From contig JAMXIF010001253.1 in NCBI GenBank assembly GCA_028583685.1, positions 87,455,146 through 87,519,145 on the forward strand: a stretch of DNA of 64,000 bases, written 5' to 3'. The notes under the pieces were generated by a model. It saw only the letters and a program-made list of their open reading frames with translations. It made no database searches and was not told the DNA's origin. Positions within the stretch are counted from its first letter, which is position 1. Each line of letters starts with the position of its first letter. Below, in pieces: positions 1 through 12,219 of the stretch. A program made the position numbers and the translations under genes. Origin of the DNA: Petaurus breviceps papuanus (Eukaryota; Chordata; Mammalia; Diprotodontia; Petauridae).

Positions 1-32
<32 letters not shown>
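1..32. repeat. (GA)n microsatellite
   Basis: Uninterrupted GA dinucleotides run from the window edge to about base 32. The array probably continues outside the window, so its full length is unknown. Confidence 0.95.
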
Positions 33-34
<2 letters not shown>

Positions 35-505
35 CTGACCATGTCAAGTTGGTACTAGGATAAGCAGCAGGCAGGGATGGGGTCTGTTGGAGAGATGTTG
101 CTTCTCCTGGAAAGAGGGACAATGCACTTCTTGGATGAGAGGCATGGGGGGAGTGCAATCTCTTTCTACTAACCTTCTGCCCTCAGAGAAGAATGGGGTC
201 TTTCAAGGGTCTTGTTTCTCTGGAGCATGGATGTGTTTTTCTAGATCTCTTTACAATGAGGAAGAAGGTCAGGACATTGCCCAAGTTGTCCAGAGATAAG
301 TAATATGATGATCCAGGGTGGGAGATAAACTTCCTCACACCACAGTGCAGAGAGAGAGACAGGCTAGCTCTAGGAGGGGAGCCTCAGGCTGAGTGGTGGC
401 ATGAGAAGGGAGACTCACTGTGATCCATCTTCTCCTTCCTTATTCTACTGAATTTGCTCAGGCACCACAGTTCTAGTTATGGCTCTAATATTAACACTTC
501 TATCT
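33..505. other. No recognisable feature
   Basis: Unique-looking, purine-rich sequence. A 70-codon open frame at 87-299 has no recognisable motif and looks like chance. Confidence 0.5.
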
Positions 506-507
506 TT

Positions 508-615
508 TTCATTATATTGCAAGCTCCTTGAGGGCAGGGACTAGCTATATAGAACCAATAGAACCTCTACACATGGAAATTACTCAGTATAAGTTATTGG
601 CTTTTTATTTACTGA
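508..615 (+). mobile_element. L2-type LINE 3' end fragment
   Basis: Contains the phrase 'caagctccttgagggcaggga' followed by a short AT-rich stretch and a decayed 'aataa..tt' end. This is the usual order of the L2/L3 3' untranslated end in mammals. It is old and truncated. Confidence 0.45.
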
Positions 616-724
616 ACATGTACTCCTTCTGAACTATAGCTCTTAATCTTAATGTTTTTACCATTATTTGCTAGCCCTTTTGTAATACCTTTTTTATCTT
701 TTTATAGATGTGTTAAACTTACCC

Positions 725-832
725 AACTAAAGTTTGAATTCACAGAGGGCAAGGACCATGTTTTAGAAATTTTTGTTTCTTCTATCAGTTCAAGGCACAT
801 AGAAGACATTCAGTAAATGTTGGATTTTTTTT
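725..832 (+). mobile_element. L2-type LINE 3' end fragment
   Basis: Shows 'cacagagggcaaggaccatg' then 'aaggcacatagaagacattc' and 'agtaaatgttgg', the decayed order of an L2 3' end. Confidence 0.4.
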
Positions 833-835
833 AAA

Positions 836-940
836 AAGACTGTGAGTTAATCCTGTCTCTGCTATCTAAGACCATTGGCAAGTCACTTATCCTCTCAGGG
901 CCTCAAGCAATTCTCTAGTTACCAAAATGGAAATGTTTTA
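836..940 (+). mobile_element. MIR-type SINE fragment
   Basis: The words 'caagtcacttatcctctcag', 'ggcctca' and 'ccaaaatggaaatg' follow the order of the central and 3' part of MIR (gtgacc..caagtcacttaacc..cctcagtttcc..taaaatgggg). Confidence 0.45.
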
Positions 941-1090
941 CATGATTGCACATGTATAACTTATATCAGATATACTGTCTTAGGGAGGGAGAGGAGAGTG
1001 AAGGAGGAATAAAATTTGGAACTCAAAATATTAAAAAAAATTTAACATGTAATTGTGGGAAAATAAAACATTATTTAAAAAAAAGAAAAA
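940..1090 (+). mobile_element. Marsupial L1 3' terminal fragment
   Basis: Begins 'catgattgcacatgtataac', continues through a GGGAGGGAG-rich tract and ends in 'acatgtaattgtgggaaaat' plus an A-rich tail. The same sequence occurs in reverse orientation near 22.9 kb and 37.8 kb. The purine tract before an A tail fits an L1 3' untranslated region. Confidence 0.55.
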
Positions 1091-1349
1091 AGCTACTACC
1101 AAGGAGTTACTGATCTGTATTGATGGAGGGAGTTTATACTCCAGGAATTCCTACCCATTCCTACCCTATGAAGTCATAGGTCTAGACCAAAATGAAACAA
1201 AACAAAAACCTTAAACTAAGGACAGATGTATCATAAAAGTTTCATTTTCTGGTTGCCAAAAACCATTAATTTTCATTTTAAAATATATTCAACTGATATT
1301 GCACTGAACCAGATTCTTCCTGACTGTCAAGATGCTAGGGATTACCAGT

Positions 1350-1465
1350 CATATTAGATTGTAAACTTCTTGAGGGTAGAGATTATATTGGGTTTTAAAA
1401 AAATTGTATCCAAGTACCACCTACATAGTAGGTACTGAAGTCATTCTGGTGAATTGAATTGAATT
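1350..1465 (+). mobile_element. L2-type LINE 3' end fragment
   Basis: Contains 'attgtaaacttcttgagggt' and 'cctacatagtaggtactgaa', then a GAATT-rich end ('gaattgaattgaatt') like the short tandem tail of L2/L3 elements. Confidence 0.4.
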
Positions 1466-2350
1466 ACATGACTATTTTGAGGTGTTATTATTTGGAATCA
1501 GAAATCTGCATCTCTCAGTTGGTTAAGTATGGAGCCTTCTACATTAATCTTCTATAGTGCAACATTTCATTGTATTTTTCAGCCTAGTCTTTTAGACTGA
1601 AATAATGGGGGGAAATCTATCACAACATTTTTAATCACATATACCCAGGATGTAGACACTATAATACATAGGATTTACAGATTATATAAATAGTAGGTCG
1701 TTGTGCGCCTAGTCTAAATTCTGCTTACAACTAGGAACATAGAATAAATCAATTTCAAATCATTATCTAAATAAAAATGAATGCTGGCATACCTACTTTT
1801 TAATTGTTCCACAGAGACAATTTTTATGTGTCTTTAATCTAGCCTTTTATTTGGGAGGGGTGTGGGGGATGTACTTAAAAGAAGTTTTAAGTGATTGACT
1901 TGTAGGTTATTATTTAAGGATGATTTAGTCCAGAAATTCTGCCTTAAATCTTAGGTTGAAATAATTCAAATATATGTGTGGAGTCCATAAACAATTTTGA
2001 CCACATGGAAGGAGAGTAGTATTCACTCATGGTACATCTTCTCTTTTCTTCTAAACAACAGCAAACCTAACTGGTGCATTCAGTCCATTTGTTATGCACA
2101 GTATAATACTGTGGCTGTGAGTTAAAACCAATGCCTAAATGAAAAAGAGATCAGGAAGCCAATAAAATGTTTCCAATTGACATTGATAATAAATATCAGA
2201 AAATTTTAAAAGTATCACTGGCTGAGTAGGAGAAGTGTTTTATTAAGTAGCAATATGATTTTATTTTTTAATAAAATAATCATCTTAATCACTTAAAATA
2301 ATCATAATTTTAATTGGCAGTTACTAAGATATAAAATTCCTGTCAGGTAA
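1466..2350. other. No recognisable feature
   Basis: AT-rich sequence with no coding frame, RNA gene or repeat that I can name. Confidence 0.5.
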
Positions 2351-2354
2351 ACCC

Positions 2355-2550
2355 AAAGTTAGTGCAGTGTAGGTGGAAAAAGCATTAATCTGGTAGACAG
2401 GAGACTTGGGTTCTAGTCCTGGCTTTATTGAACTGTGTGGCCTTGACCAATCTTTTGAGGTCTCTGTGACCTCATCTCTAAAGTAAATGACCTAGACAAG
2501 ATGAACAGCTGATCCTTGTCAGTTGTAAAGTTCCATGATTTCTTGAGAAA
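2355..2550 (+). mobile_element. MIR/Ther1-type SINE
   Basis: Head 'agtgcagtgtaggtggaaaa', then 'gacttgggttctagtcctgg', 'tgtgtggccttgaccaat' and a tail with 'aaagtaaatgacctagac'. This is the full tRNA-head, core and 3' order of a MIR copy, diverged but nearly full length. Confidence 0.5.
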
Positions 2551-2564
2551 TTATTCAATATTTT

Positions 2565-2715
2565 TCTTTGATAATATAAAATTGATTGATATAAATTGAT
2601 AATATAAATTTTGATTATATATAAATTAAATATTATATTTTATTATATAAATAAATCTATAATATAAATAAATATAAAATATTGATAATATAAAATTGAT
2701 AACATAACAATAAAT
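2565..2715. repeat. AT-rich low-complexity tract
   Basis: About 150 bases built almost only from A and T, with repeated 'gataatataaa' and 'attgat' units and many local inverted repeats. It can fold into several AT hairpins. Confidence 0.75.
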
Positions 2716-2934
2716 GTTGTTTAATTCCAGTTAGACACAAGCATTTATTTCATAAATTGATCCTAGATCAAAATGCAAATATTTTAAAAACAAATCAGAA
2801 TAGTTTCCAATAGTAGGGTAAATGTGAAACTTTCTAATATTATTAACAGCTAGCTCATGAAATCCAGACCAAAAAATAAAAGGGAAAAACACTAATCAAC
2901 CTTATAAATAAAACCAAGGATTAAAAACTAGGGG

Positions 2935-3270
2935 AGATGAGAGGCACCTGGAAAGTACAAACAGAGCTATGAGAGTTCAAAGGAAGGAGGAAGAATTTCA
3001 AGCTGGGAGTATTAGGGAAATCTCATGAAGGATATGTCACCTGAACTTCACCTTTAAGGACTGGAAAGAGTTCAGTAGACAAGGACTCCACAGGGAGTTC
3101 ATTCCAGATGTGCAGGCTGATGTGAGCAAAAACACAGAAACATTGAGAGTTGGAAGTGTTAAAGGGATGGTGACTGGTTCAGTTTAGCAATAATGTAGAG
3201 TCTGTGAATGGAGATAGTGAATCATAAAGCTGGCTATATTGGAGTTAGATTAAAGATCTTAAATGCAAAA
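2935..3270 (-). mobile_element. L2-type LINE fragment, antisense
   Basis: Plus-strand phrases 'catgaaggatatgtcacctg', 'gagttcattccagatgtgca' and 'gagcaaaaacacagaaac' are decayed complements of the L2 3' region (coding side: cctttgcact..cctggaatgc..aaggcttcct). Old and truncated at both ends. Confidence 0.4.
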
Positions 3271-3659
3271 AAAAAAGTTGATGAGGGAAAGGAATAAGGG
3301 TAAATATGAAATTTTTAGGTGGGGAGAAAGTGCTGCAAGAAAAGAAAAAGTGGCATGTTCTTAAGTGACTTGGTCATATATCTTTCAAAAGATCCCTCAG
3401 AATTGATGAACACATTTCCAAACACACATAATTCACTAGACCCAAGTACTAAATATGAAATATGAAACACAGGAACAATTTACGTATGATGACATGTTCA
3501 ACCTATTGCTATGCAGAGCCCAATCCATAGTTTCTAAGGTTGGGATAAGTCAACCTAGCATAAAGGAACCTAGAAGACAGTAGAGATAAAGGAGAATAGT
3601 CTGAAGATCTGAGCAGAAGGATGAATAAGAGTTTAAGGGAATTTCTTTGTAATTTTATA

Positions 3660-3960
3660 TTGCAAATTATTCTTCTTCCTGGAATGCCCCCCACAATCCA
3701 TCTCTTCCAAGACATTTCTATTACTTTCTCCCACCCCAGTAAGAAGCGATCACTCTCTTCTTGAACTACCTTGAGAATGACCCTCTTTCCCTACCTCTTC
3801 TAGGAAGTCATCCTTGACCACTCCCTTCCATTGCTGACCTGGAATACCTTTGCTCCACAGCCATTTATTGAAATATTTTCCATCTTTTAAGGCCCAGCTC
3901 AGGACCCACCTCCTCCTTGATGATACCCATCAGCTAGAAGTGATCTCTCTCTCATTGGAG
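3660..3960 (+). mobile_element. L2-type LINE 3' fragment
   Basis: Contains 'cttcctggaatgccccc', 'aaggcccagctcaggaccca' and 'cctcctccttgatgatacc', in the order of the L2 3' coding end on the plus strand. Confidence 0.45.
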
Positions 3961-4004
3961 GTTTCAGAGTAACCCACTCTTGCCATTTTTTTCTTATCTC
4001 AAGC

Positions 4005-4285
4005 ACTGGTTTTGGAGTAAGCAATCTGGGTTTGAGTACTTAGCACCTAAATGATACCACTTCTGAAGGCTCAGTTGCATCTATGTAACAACACTAGGAT
4101 AGATGATATATAAGGTTCCTTAATGCTCAAAATTCTATGATATCATGATTTGCAAATCAGCACTGAATTTGCCGTCAGAGAATTTGTTTAAAATCTCACT
4201 GCTATTGTATGACCTTGGGCAAGGTTTAGCTTCCCTGGGCCCATGTGCTTCACTTGCAAATATAGGGGGTTTGGACTAGACCAAA
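4005..4285 (+). mobile_element. Two adjacent MIR-type SINE fragments
   Basis: 4005-4145 and 4160-4285 each show decayed MIR phrases. The second has 'gtatgaccttgggcaaggtt' and 'tccctgggcccatg', a diverged core and 3' segment. Whether they are two insertions or one broken copy is unclear. Confidence 0.4.
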
Positions 4286-4289
4286 GGAT

Positions 4290-4425
4290 CACATATTTAG
4301 ATCTGGAGGTGACCATAGAAACCATTTAGTCCAAACTCTCATTTTTAAGATGAGGAAACCAAGGCCCAGTAAAGCTAAATGACATATATAGGGTCCTACA
4401 AATAGTTAATATTAAAGGAAAGAAA
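4290..4425 (-). mobile_element. MIR-related repeat, antisense
   Basis: 'gtccaaactctcatttttaa', 'gatgaggaaaccaaggccca' and 'gctaaatgaca' match a widespread mammalian repeat that reads as a MIR 3' half in reverse. Similar copies lie near 25.8, 46.0, 51.5, 55.1 and 55.4 kb. Confidence 0.4.
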
Positions 4426-4429
4426 ATCT

Positions 4430-7380
4430 TTAATTTTCTTTCTGACTCTAAAGCCAATTATTTTGCTCTCAATTATTTTTCTGTGAAAGCATTCGATGAT
4501 GATTTTATTGGCTAGAAGATCTGTAAAAGTCTAAATATTATTTCATTTCAAAAATTGCTTTCTAGATATTATTATTATATTCTCAATATTATCTTTATAC
4601 AAAAAAGCCAAAGTCAACTTGGAAAGGTAAAACAAATTTTCAACATGCTATATACAAAGGTGAATTGTTTATGAGGAGGGTGTTGTATACATAGAAATAT
4701 TGAAAGTGTGTTTTAGCTTTTGAAAAAATAAATTGAGCCAAATGTATATGACAGGATGAGAACTTTGCCATCAGTGTCTGCCCTTTCCCCATTCAAACTT
4801 GAGAGAGTAGAAGGAGAAAATTTATCTCTACTCCATGTCTTCCTACTTCTCTGAAGTGTCTTAGGACATCTTTGGAAAATTACTTAGCTACTTCATATCA
4901 GCTCCTTTTATGTGCTGACATTTGGCATTTAGAAATATTGATTCTGGAAGAGAATTAGAGAGTTCAGTCAAGATTTTCATACTAATACACCTGTAATTCC
5001 ATAGTTTTTCTGTCACAGTATATGCTCCTAAACCAAGTAATAGAATAGCAAACTAAACTGTAGAAGGATGTGGGTAGACTGACTAGGGTTGAGAGTAGAC
5101 TGACTGAATGACTACATTCAGCTCTATTGGTATATAAAATCATACACCTTTGTAGAAAATGAAGAGAGCTTTTTTTTTAAAGCTCTCTCTGTTTGTTCCT
5201 TCCAGGTTCTCATTCTACTCCTCTACTCCCATTCTTGACTGATGATTTGAGATTGTGTTTCTCATTGACACTGAAGAGTTAAAAATAGTGGAGAATTCCT
5301 CAAATCTCTGATTCATTTCCTGTTCATTAACTGGTCCATGGTCCAGTCTAGGTATATGACTTGTTGACACTGACTAAACGTACAACATAGATGAGTGACA
5401 GAATTGTTCCTTTTTGTGTCTGGCTGTTGGCTAGTTCTTTAGCATATGCTGGCCATGGTGGTTTTGGAGGCTACAACAGGAGCAAGATGTAAGTCCCATG
5501 ATCTCGTGCAAGGCTGTCACACTTGTGCATGGAAAGTGAAATCTCTGGCAAACTTGTGCTGCTATGCAATGTGAATCTTCTGTTGATTTTCTTTCATACT
5601 GTTGGGGGTGGGGTGGGGCCCGAATATAATCTTCCAGTCCTGGTAAATCAGCCATCTTCTACAGATCACAGATGTAGTTTCTGCCTGATAAAATTGTAAT
5701 GTTGACATTTTATGATTTTTATTTTCTTCGATACAAAAAGACCCAGAGGAATGTTATGGGTGAAAGGCAATGCCATTTCTATTTTGAGAATGTCAGAGAC
5801 ATTTTCTTTTACTTTGTATTTAAAGTCCCTTGTCACTTTGGGTCTTCAAGATACTAACTTGTGGTAACATGCATTTTGTTGGTCATATGATAGCCTAGGC
5901 ATTCTTCTGGTTTTATTTGAAGTATTCCTCTAAACTTATTTTTGAACATTTTTCCTATCTTAGAGTAGTGGGTGGATACAAAAAAAAATGGAGTGACTCA
6001 GGAGTTAGTTAACCTGGGTCTTAATATCCAGTTTATAGCTACTTTACTTCTAATCTTCAACATGTGAAAACTGTGACCGTTTACATAAGTATACTTCCTT
6101 AAAGAAAATATTTATAAAATGCTAATAAACTATTAAATGAACAAGTATTACAATATGCAATAATTTTTACACCATTCCTACAGTGTGCAAAATTTTAATA
6201 CAAACTTGGTGTATACTTGATAACAATTTACATGTTTATTTTACCATCTGGTAAATGTGTAAACGATATTTTGAGAAGCACATTTCAAATTCACTTTAAC
6301 AACTTATCCTTGACAATATGTACCCTATCTTATGTATCGACTGAAAGGATCTTGGAAATTTCTGAAAGAGATGAATCCAGAGGGGGGAAAACACATTCAT
6401 GTCCTCATTTGTTTGTTTAAAAATATTATGGAGATTTAAGACATAGCTTAGTACCATACTGAGGGATTGTATTGTTTTCTGGCTTTACTAGACATATTGC
6501 TAATTAGGGGAGAATAATCAGAGCAGCTTCCAAATATTATAACATGTATATCAAATCAGGTTTCTTACTAACACCATAGGGTGCATAGGTAGCAATGATG
6601 AAATAAATATAGTTCTGTATGTTGTTGTATTACAGTATCACATCTTTTCCAGGGGGTTTGGTCTGCTATCTCTTGTGTCTAAATATGGGAAGATCATTAT
6701 TCGATGTGTTACAATGAGCCTCAAGTGGATAGCTTTTATCATATACTTTAACAGCATTATGACACTTTGGCCTTCTGCCTTTAAAAAAAAAATTCAAACT
6801 CTCTACTTATTGGTCTCACTGGAGTAACTCTCAGGGACTTTCATGAAAACAAGAAAACAGATAATAATCTTCTTTTTAGTCTTGACTTTAATTCACCCTT
6901 TCTTAGCTGGTAATAATCTAAGAACCTCTCCTTTGTACACATCTGCCTGGAACACGTCTCCACACTAATTACCATCTGGCCAATCTGTAAATGAGAATCT
7001 TTGACAAGTAAATCTTAAATGTTGGTTTTAACAACTTATTCCTTATTGCAAGGTCTTTTTATGTGCACTTTTTAAAAAAATCGAAATTTAAGCTCATTTT
7101 ACAGATTTAGAGAGAAAAGTAGAAGATCTTATTTTTAAATATATCATCCTAATGTAAACAATCTACAGTGGTTACATTTTTTCATGTTCTAAATAGAAAT
7201 TTGAAGCTCTCACAATTAATTATCATCATCAGATGATTTTTTCACTCTATATAATCGCTGTATCTTCAACATATCATGGTACATATTGCAGTAAATATTT
7301 TGTGGTCTAGATATAAAATGTCATTGATATGGGGAATTCCCAATGAAGACATTTCCTCTACCAGTATAGGTTGGAAGCTC
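4430..7380. other. No gene recognised; one short hairpin
   Basis: Nearly 3 kb of AT-rich sequence. The only structure I can support is the perfect inverted repeat at 5163-5188. Open frames at 5431-5655 (minus) and 6217-6420 (plus) have no recognisable motifs. Confidence 0.5.
5163..5188. repeat. Perfect short inverted repeat
   Basis: Arms AGAGAGCTTT and AAAGCTCTCT flank a loop of six T. It can form a 10-bp stem on either strand. No pol III boxes or tRNA-like context accompany it. Confidence 0.7.
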
Positions 7381-7384
7381 TTCT

Positions 7385-7535
7385 TCATATTACAATTTTA
7401 GAGTGCTTAGGGGTACTGCAAAGTTAAAGGACTTGTCCAGAATCACAGACAGTATGTGTCAGAGACATGACGCTTCCAGGTTTTCGTGATTCTGAGGCTG
7501 ACTTTTTGTCCATTTGTCTGCCAGGCTGCCTCTCA
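7385..7535 (-). mobile_element. MIR-type/CORE-SINE, antisense
   Basis: 'aaaggacttgtccagaatca', 'cagacagtatgtgtcagaga' and 'ctgccaggctgcctctca' are the reverse of a SINE core and head. Diverged, and no target-site duplication is seen. Confidence 0.45.
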
Positions 7536-7559
7536 TATCACAAAACAATTATGATATCA

Positions 7560-8255
7560 GTAAATCAATCAGCAAGTATTCATTAAACACTTAATATATG
7601 TTGGACAATGTTAAATTCTAGGCAAAGACAAAGATGAAAATGTCCTACCTTCAGGGATCTTGTATTCTATAGGGATGGACAACTCATATAATATGTATTC
7701 ATAGATATAAAATATAGTTCAAATAAATACAAGATAATTTAGGGGAGGCACTGGCAAATGGGGGGATCAGGAAATATCACATGTAAAAGGTGGCATTTGA
7801 GCTGAGTTTTGAAAGGAGCTAAAGATTCAAAGGGGGCAGAATGGGGAAAGGATGCATTATCTGCATGGGAGGAGGTACAATCTTTGCAAGGGTATGAAAA
7901 ATAGGAGATAGAATGCAGTGAGTGAGGAATAGCAAGAAGGCCAGTCTGCCTAAGTTCCTTGTGAGAACCAGTATGTATTGCTTTCATAGCATCTGTGAAG
8001 AGGTTTTTGTAAGTTGGAATTTGTACACGTGCAAGTGTAATCATTTTACCAGCAAACTATCTCCCATATAATCCACTTACCGTGTCTGTGGCTGTAGTAA
8101 CTGAGGGGCCTTCTGGCTTTGACTGAAGAATATGTGAAGGGGAATAAGGTAAAATAAGGCTGGAAAGATAGTTTGTGAATGGTTTTAGATTTGATTCTAT
8201 AGATAATAAGGAACCACTAGAGTTTATTGAGCAGAGTAGTGACATTGTTGGACAT
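7560..8255 (-). mobile_element. L2/L3-type LINE 3' region, antisense
   Basis: Starts with the complement of the LINE 3' end ('agtattcattaaacacttaa') and runs through 'gtggcatttgagctgagttt', 'gaatagcaagaaggccagt' and 'agggaaccactagagtttattgagc'-like text. Together these are the complement of the L2 3' coding end and 3' UTR. Two minus-strand open frames here (7739-8044, 8057-8245) are decayed pieces of that coding end. Confidence 0.55.
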
Positions 8256-8735
8256 TATAACATAATACGACTCTTAGAAGTCTTTGAAAATATATGAACA
8301 TTGCAAATGAGAGTGTTTAGAAAGCTATTTTTTTCTAGAGGTTTTAAAAGTAGGTTGTAGTCTTACTTATCAACAATAGATTATAGGTTACCATGTCTGA
8401 AATTGCGAGTATGAATGAAATGAGTTCCTAAATTTTTTATTTCTGTGAGTCTTAAATTGGCCACTATTAGAAGCTACTATTATCATGCATCAACCCTATC
8501 TTGTTATCATGTTTTAAGCTTGTCTCTAAAGCCACTGTCCTTGGGTTTAGCATAATATTAAATGAAGCAAAAATTTACCTCGAACACATAATAGTAACTA
8601 ACTATAAAAAATTAGAACAACAACAGTTCCTTGGATACTATATCAACTTTGGGATTTCAGACTTGTGATGTCATTGGTTTGGGGAGCTGACAGTGAGATT
8701 CAGTCTATCTCCCAACACAGAGATACACCTTCTTT
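8256..8735. other. No recognisable feature
   Basis: AT-rich sequence without a gene or a repeat I can name. Confidence 0.5.
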
Positions 8736-8739
8736 GCAA

Positions 8740-8888
8740 CTTAAAGTCCTATAGAGTTCCCTGAGATACTGGAAGGTTAAGTTATTTCCACAAAGTCCCA
8801 TAAGCACTATGTCTCAGATGCAGGGCCTGTACTCATTTTCCCATGACTCTGAAGCTAGATCTTTATCTACTATTTCATGCTGCCTCTC
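8740..8888 (-). mobile_element. MIR-type SINE, antisense
   Basis: 'gaaggttaagttatttccac', 'gtctcagatgcagggcctgt', 'catgactctgaagctag' and 'tgctgcctctca' are in the order of a reversed SINE core to head. Confidence 0.45.
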
Positions 8889-8889
8889 A

Positions 8890-9668
8890 GGTTGGGAATA
8901 AAATGACTTAATTGGCGATGGTTGTTGTTAAAAATAAATGATTGAAATTACAGTGATGGCTACTAATGGCATATATTAAGATGACCATGAAACAGTAGTT
9001 CATTATGTACACTTCCTCACTGTCACCACCTTCACTCACCCCCCCCCCCAAGAACCACCAGTGCAAAAGCATTATCAAAAGAAAATCGACCCAAAGAAGA
9101 TGATAACTCAGAGGCCTAAAAAATAGAGCAAATCCTTGATGGATTCTTTAGATAGTCGAGACTCAGTGCACTTGCAGTTCTGTATGTTAGGAAAGCAAGT
9201 TAGTAATTTTCTCATTATTCTTTTGGTACCTGATACACCTTTTTATGGAATCAGACTTTTATCTGAGACATATTCATTATTTTCTTCCATGTGGAATTAT
9301 GGGATTGCATGTAGCTTCTGAATTGGCCAAACATTACTCCCAGTCACTAGTATGCTGATAAATGTTTGACAACTGGCTCTATGAAAAAAGAAATGTGTGT
9401 ACAACATACTTTAAAGTTTAATCTGCGTTATTAGCATTTTCTCCATCACTTTCTTAAGTCAAAACAATAAACAGAATAGTGAATCAAGTCCTGATTTGCT
9501 CTGTTTATGGATTTACAAGGTTTAATGCTCACACTGTAAATTTAACTATTGATTCTTGTCAGACCATTGAAGATGGCTCTAGCATATCCCTGTTACAAAC
9601 CATTGTCCCAGACATTTCCTAACAATTGGAATTCTGTCTATAATTTAAGAAATATTTATTTTAAATTT

Positions 9669-9705
<37 letters not shown>

Positions 9706-11508
9706 CTACTTCATAAATTTAAATCATTCCATCAAATTGGTTTTGTTGATTTTCCACATTGTTGAGAATTTCAGCAATGTTGAGACTGCAAGTAATGCTT
9801 TTTGTAACTAACTTCCTCCATAGCCTTGAAATAAAATGTGTCTCATTTTTAAATTTAGAAAAATATTCCCTCCAGAATAGCAGTTATGGTTGTTCAATGG
9901 TCTTCAGTTTTAACTGGAATTACCTGGGAGATAATTAAGAAACAAGAGGTAAATGGGACAAAACAACCTATGAAGTGTTATCATGTACAATTAGACCTAT
10001 TGAAATGAGTTTTCATTTTAATATATTAAGCAAATGTAAAATGAACCAAAATCCTTTTGTGGAAAGAATGGACTTTTTTCAATCATTGTCTATTTAAGTC
10101 AGAGAGTTTGTGTTCTGAATTTCGTAGTCTTAGTCCAAATTGGAAAGCCTTCACATTATTTAACATAATTACATGAGGTTATGGTCTTGTTAATTTCAAG
10201 CTGTAAATCTCCTTTTTCTATTTGCTTAAAAATAAGCTAAAGTATTTCCAGAAAAAAATGTGACAGAAATAGGACAGGCAAAAATATGCCTGAAAAATTT
10301 GGAGTGGACTCAAAGAAGAGTTTGCCTTTCTGACTCATTTACAAATAAAAGTCAGATGTCTTTTTTGACTTTCACAGTTTTTTTTAGAGTAATAATTGAC
10401 TTTATATTGTTTGCAAGGTATGGAACATTTTCCCTCACAATAAAAACAAAGCCCACTCATTTTGTATAGCATGTTTTATTTTATAGATGGGGTTTTTAGT
10501 TGATAGCTTAAATATACAGATAAGAAAATTATAGAGAGAATTAAACACAGTAATGTTTACGTACTAGTGCAACCCATTTCAAAAGTCACTATTATAGGGG
10601 CTATAGAAATGTTCATCCTTTCTTTAGGAAGAAAAGAAGCTAGGAATTAGAGTTGTAACTCATTCTATGAGATACTTCTTACTGTGGAGTAATGTGTGTG
10701 AGCTTAAATTCTCATAGATCACTGAGAATTTTTGATATAAGTTACAGAGAAGACAGAGGTGAGGAGAAATCTTATCTTGTTAGAACTGTCTCAATTGTTT
10801 GGGTTTTTTTTTTGTGAAGACTTACTATCAGGAGAATTTTATGAGTTAATTATAAAGGAACTTCACAAGTGGGAATGGAAAGAAACTATTAAGAGTGATA
10901 GCTTGAGGAAAGCTAAAGAAATTTGTTTTCTTGTCATGACTGGAGACAAGCAAGAGAAAACAGAAGATAGAGCTATCTTCTTTCTTTATGAAAGAAGATC
11001 TTTATTGTAACTTTATTTTGCAAAGAGGATTCTTGGGAAGAGACTTTATTCATTATCCTGAATTAACTAAATGATATGTGTCCATGCTTTCAGAAGTGAG
11101 AGCAATTACAGTAAGGCTTTGAAGTGACTCTGGCTGTGATCATTTTTACAGACAAATATTGTAAATACTTATACATGTTATTGTTTTATTATTCACTTCA
11201 TTGTTAATACATTATTTTAAGTATTTTTAATTATTGTGTCCTGGGAGATTAAGGAATTTGATATAGTCAGCGATATGAATAACTACTGTTGAGAAAAGGG
11301 ATTCCTACAGCCTATTAAATAAGTAATACTTGATGAACTGGAGTGGGTGCTTTGGGCTTTGTTGTTTAATAGAAATATATGTTGACATTTTATTAATTAA
11401 TAAGGAAATATATGAATATGACCCTAGACCTTGAGATGATAAAATTAAATAAAGGAATGAACTAAGTAAAATGATGAAGAACGACCTAGACATGAGACAA
11501 TGATTCTT
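8890..11508. other. No gene recognised
   Basis: AT-rich sequence holding a short C run near 9040-9050, the TA microsatellite at 9671-9703 and several motif-less open frames. The 83-codon frame at 10759-11010 has no family I recognise. Confidence 0.5.
9671..9703. repeat. (TA)n microsatellite
   Basis: About 16 perfect TA dinucleotides within an AT-rich tract. Confidence 0.95.
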
Positions 11509-11510
11509 AT

Positions 11511-11620
11511 AATAAGGATTATATAATATTATATAATGCTATATTATACATATACCATATATATAATATACCATGATATGTAATAATAAGGATTATATAA
11601 TATTATAATATAATAATCCT
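11511..11620. repeat. AT-rich tract with a 23-bp direct repeat
   Basis: The 23 bases at 11511-11533 (AATAAGGATTATATAATATT and three more) recur exactly at 11585-11607, 74 bases apart. The sequence between is an imperfect TATA palindrome. This looks like local slippage or a small tandem duplication. Confidence 0.75.
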
Positions 11621-11689
11621 ATTACACATAAGAGGTTGCCCTTCTGCATGACTCTGTTACACTAGTAATATCTCTCAGAATATTAATGC

Positions 11690-11790
11690 CATGAGAACAG
11701 TATCTGTAACTTTTTATTGTTCTATCTCCCCAAGTGCCTACCAGAGTGCATTATACACAATAAGTGTTTAATAAATATTTATTGAATGAA
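11690..11790 (+). mobile_element. L2 3' end fragment
   Basis: 'gagaacagtatctgtaactt', 'ccaagtgcctaccagagtgc' and 'aataagtgtttaataaata' then 'ttgaatga'. A typical L2 3' terminus including its tandem tail. Confidence 0.6.
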
Positions 11791-11884
11791 AAAATTAATT
11801 ATTTATACTAGTTTATTTCATATTATAAAATGAGGAAGCTCATGGAGAGTGTATGTGAAGATTAAGACCTATTATATCAGTTTA

Positions 11885-11995
11885 GTTTAATTGAACATTT
11901 ATCAAGTATCTAGAATGAACAGGATGCTGTGAAAGGTGCTTGAGATGGAAAGACAAAAACAAAACAGTCCCTGCCTTTGAGGATCTTTTTTATAT
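11885..11995 (-). mobile_element. L2/L3 3' end fragment, antisense
   Basis: 'tgaacatttatcaagtatct' followed by 'aacagtccctgcctttgagg' is the complement of an L2/L3 3' end. Confidence 0.5.
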
Positions 11996-12219
11996 TTTTG
12001 TATCTTTGTTCAAAGGAAACCATAGTAAATATGATGTGACCTCAGATTACACATATAACATTACCTCTAAAGGTAGCCTTTTCTCTTAAAATAGCCATAT
12101 TAGTGTTAGTAAGTTACACATTGTAGACTTTGTAGTTGGCTACCCTAGTTTCTATATTCTACCATTCCCACCCTGATGAAATTATATTACAAAAATGATT
12201 GCCTACTGTGCCTACTCTT

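Noticed and set aside
9671-9703. TA run as a promoter element
   Set aside because: It is a plain dinucleotide microsatellite with no other promoter signals around it.
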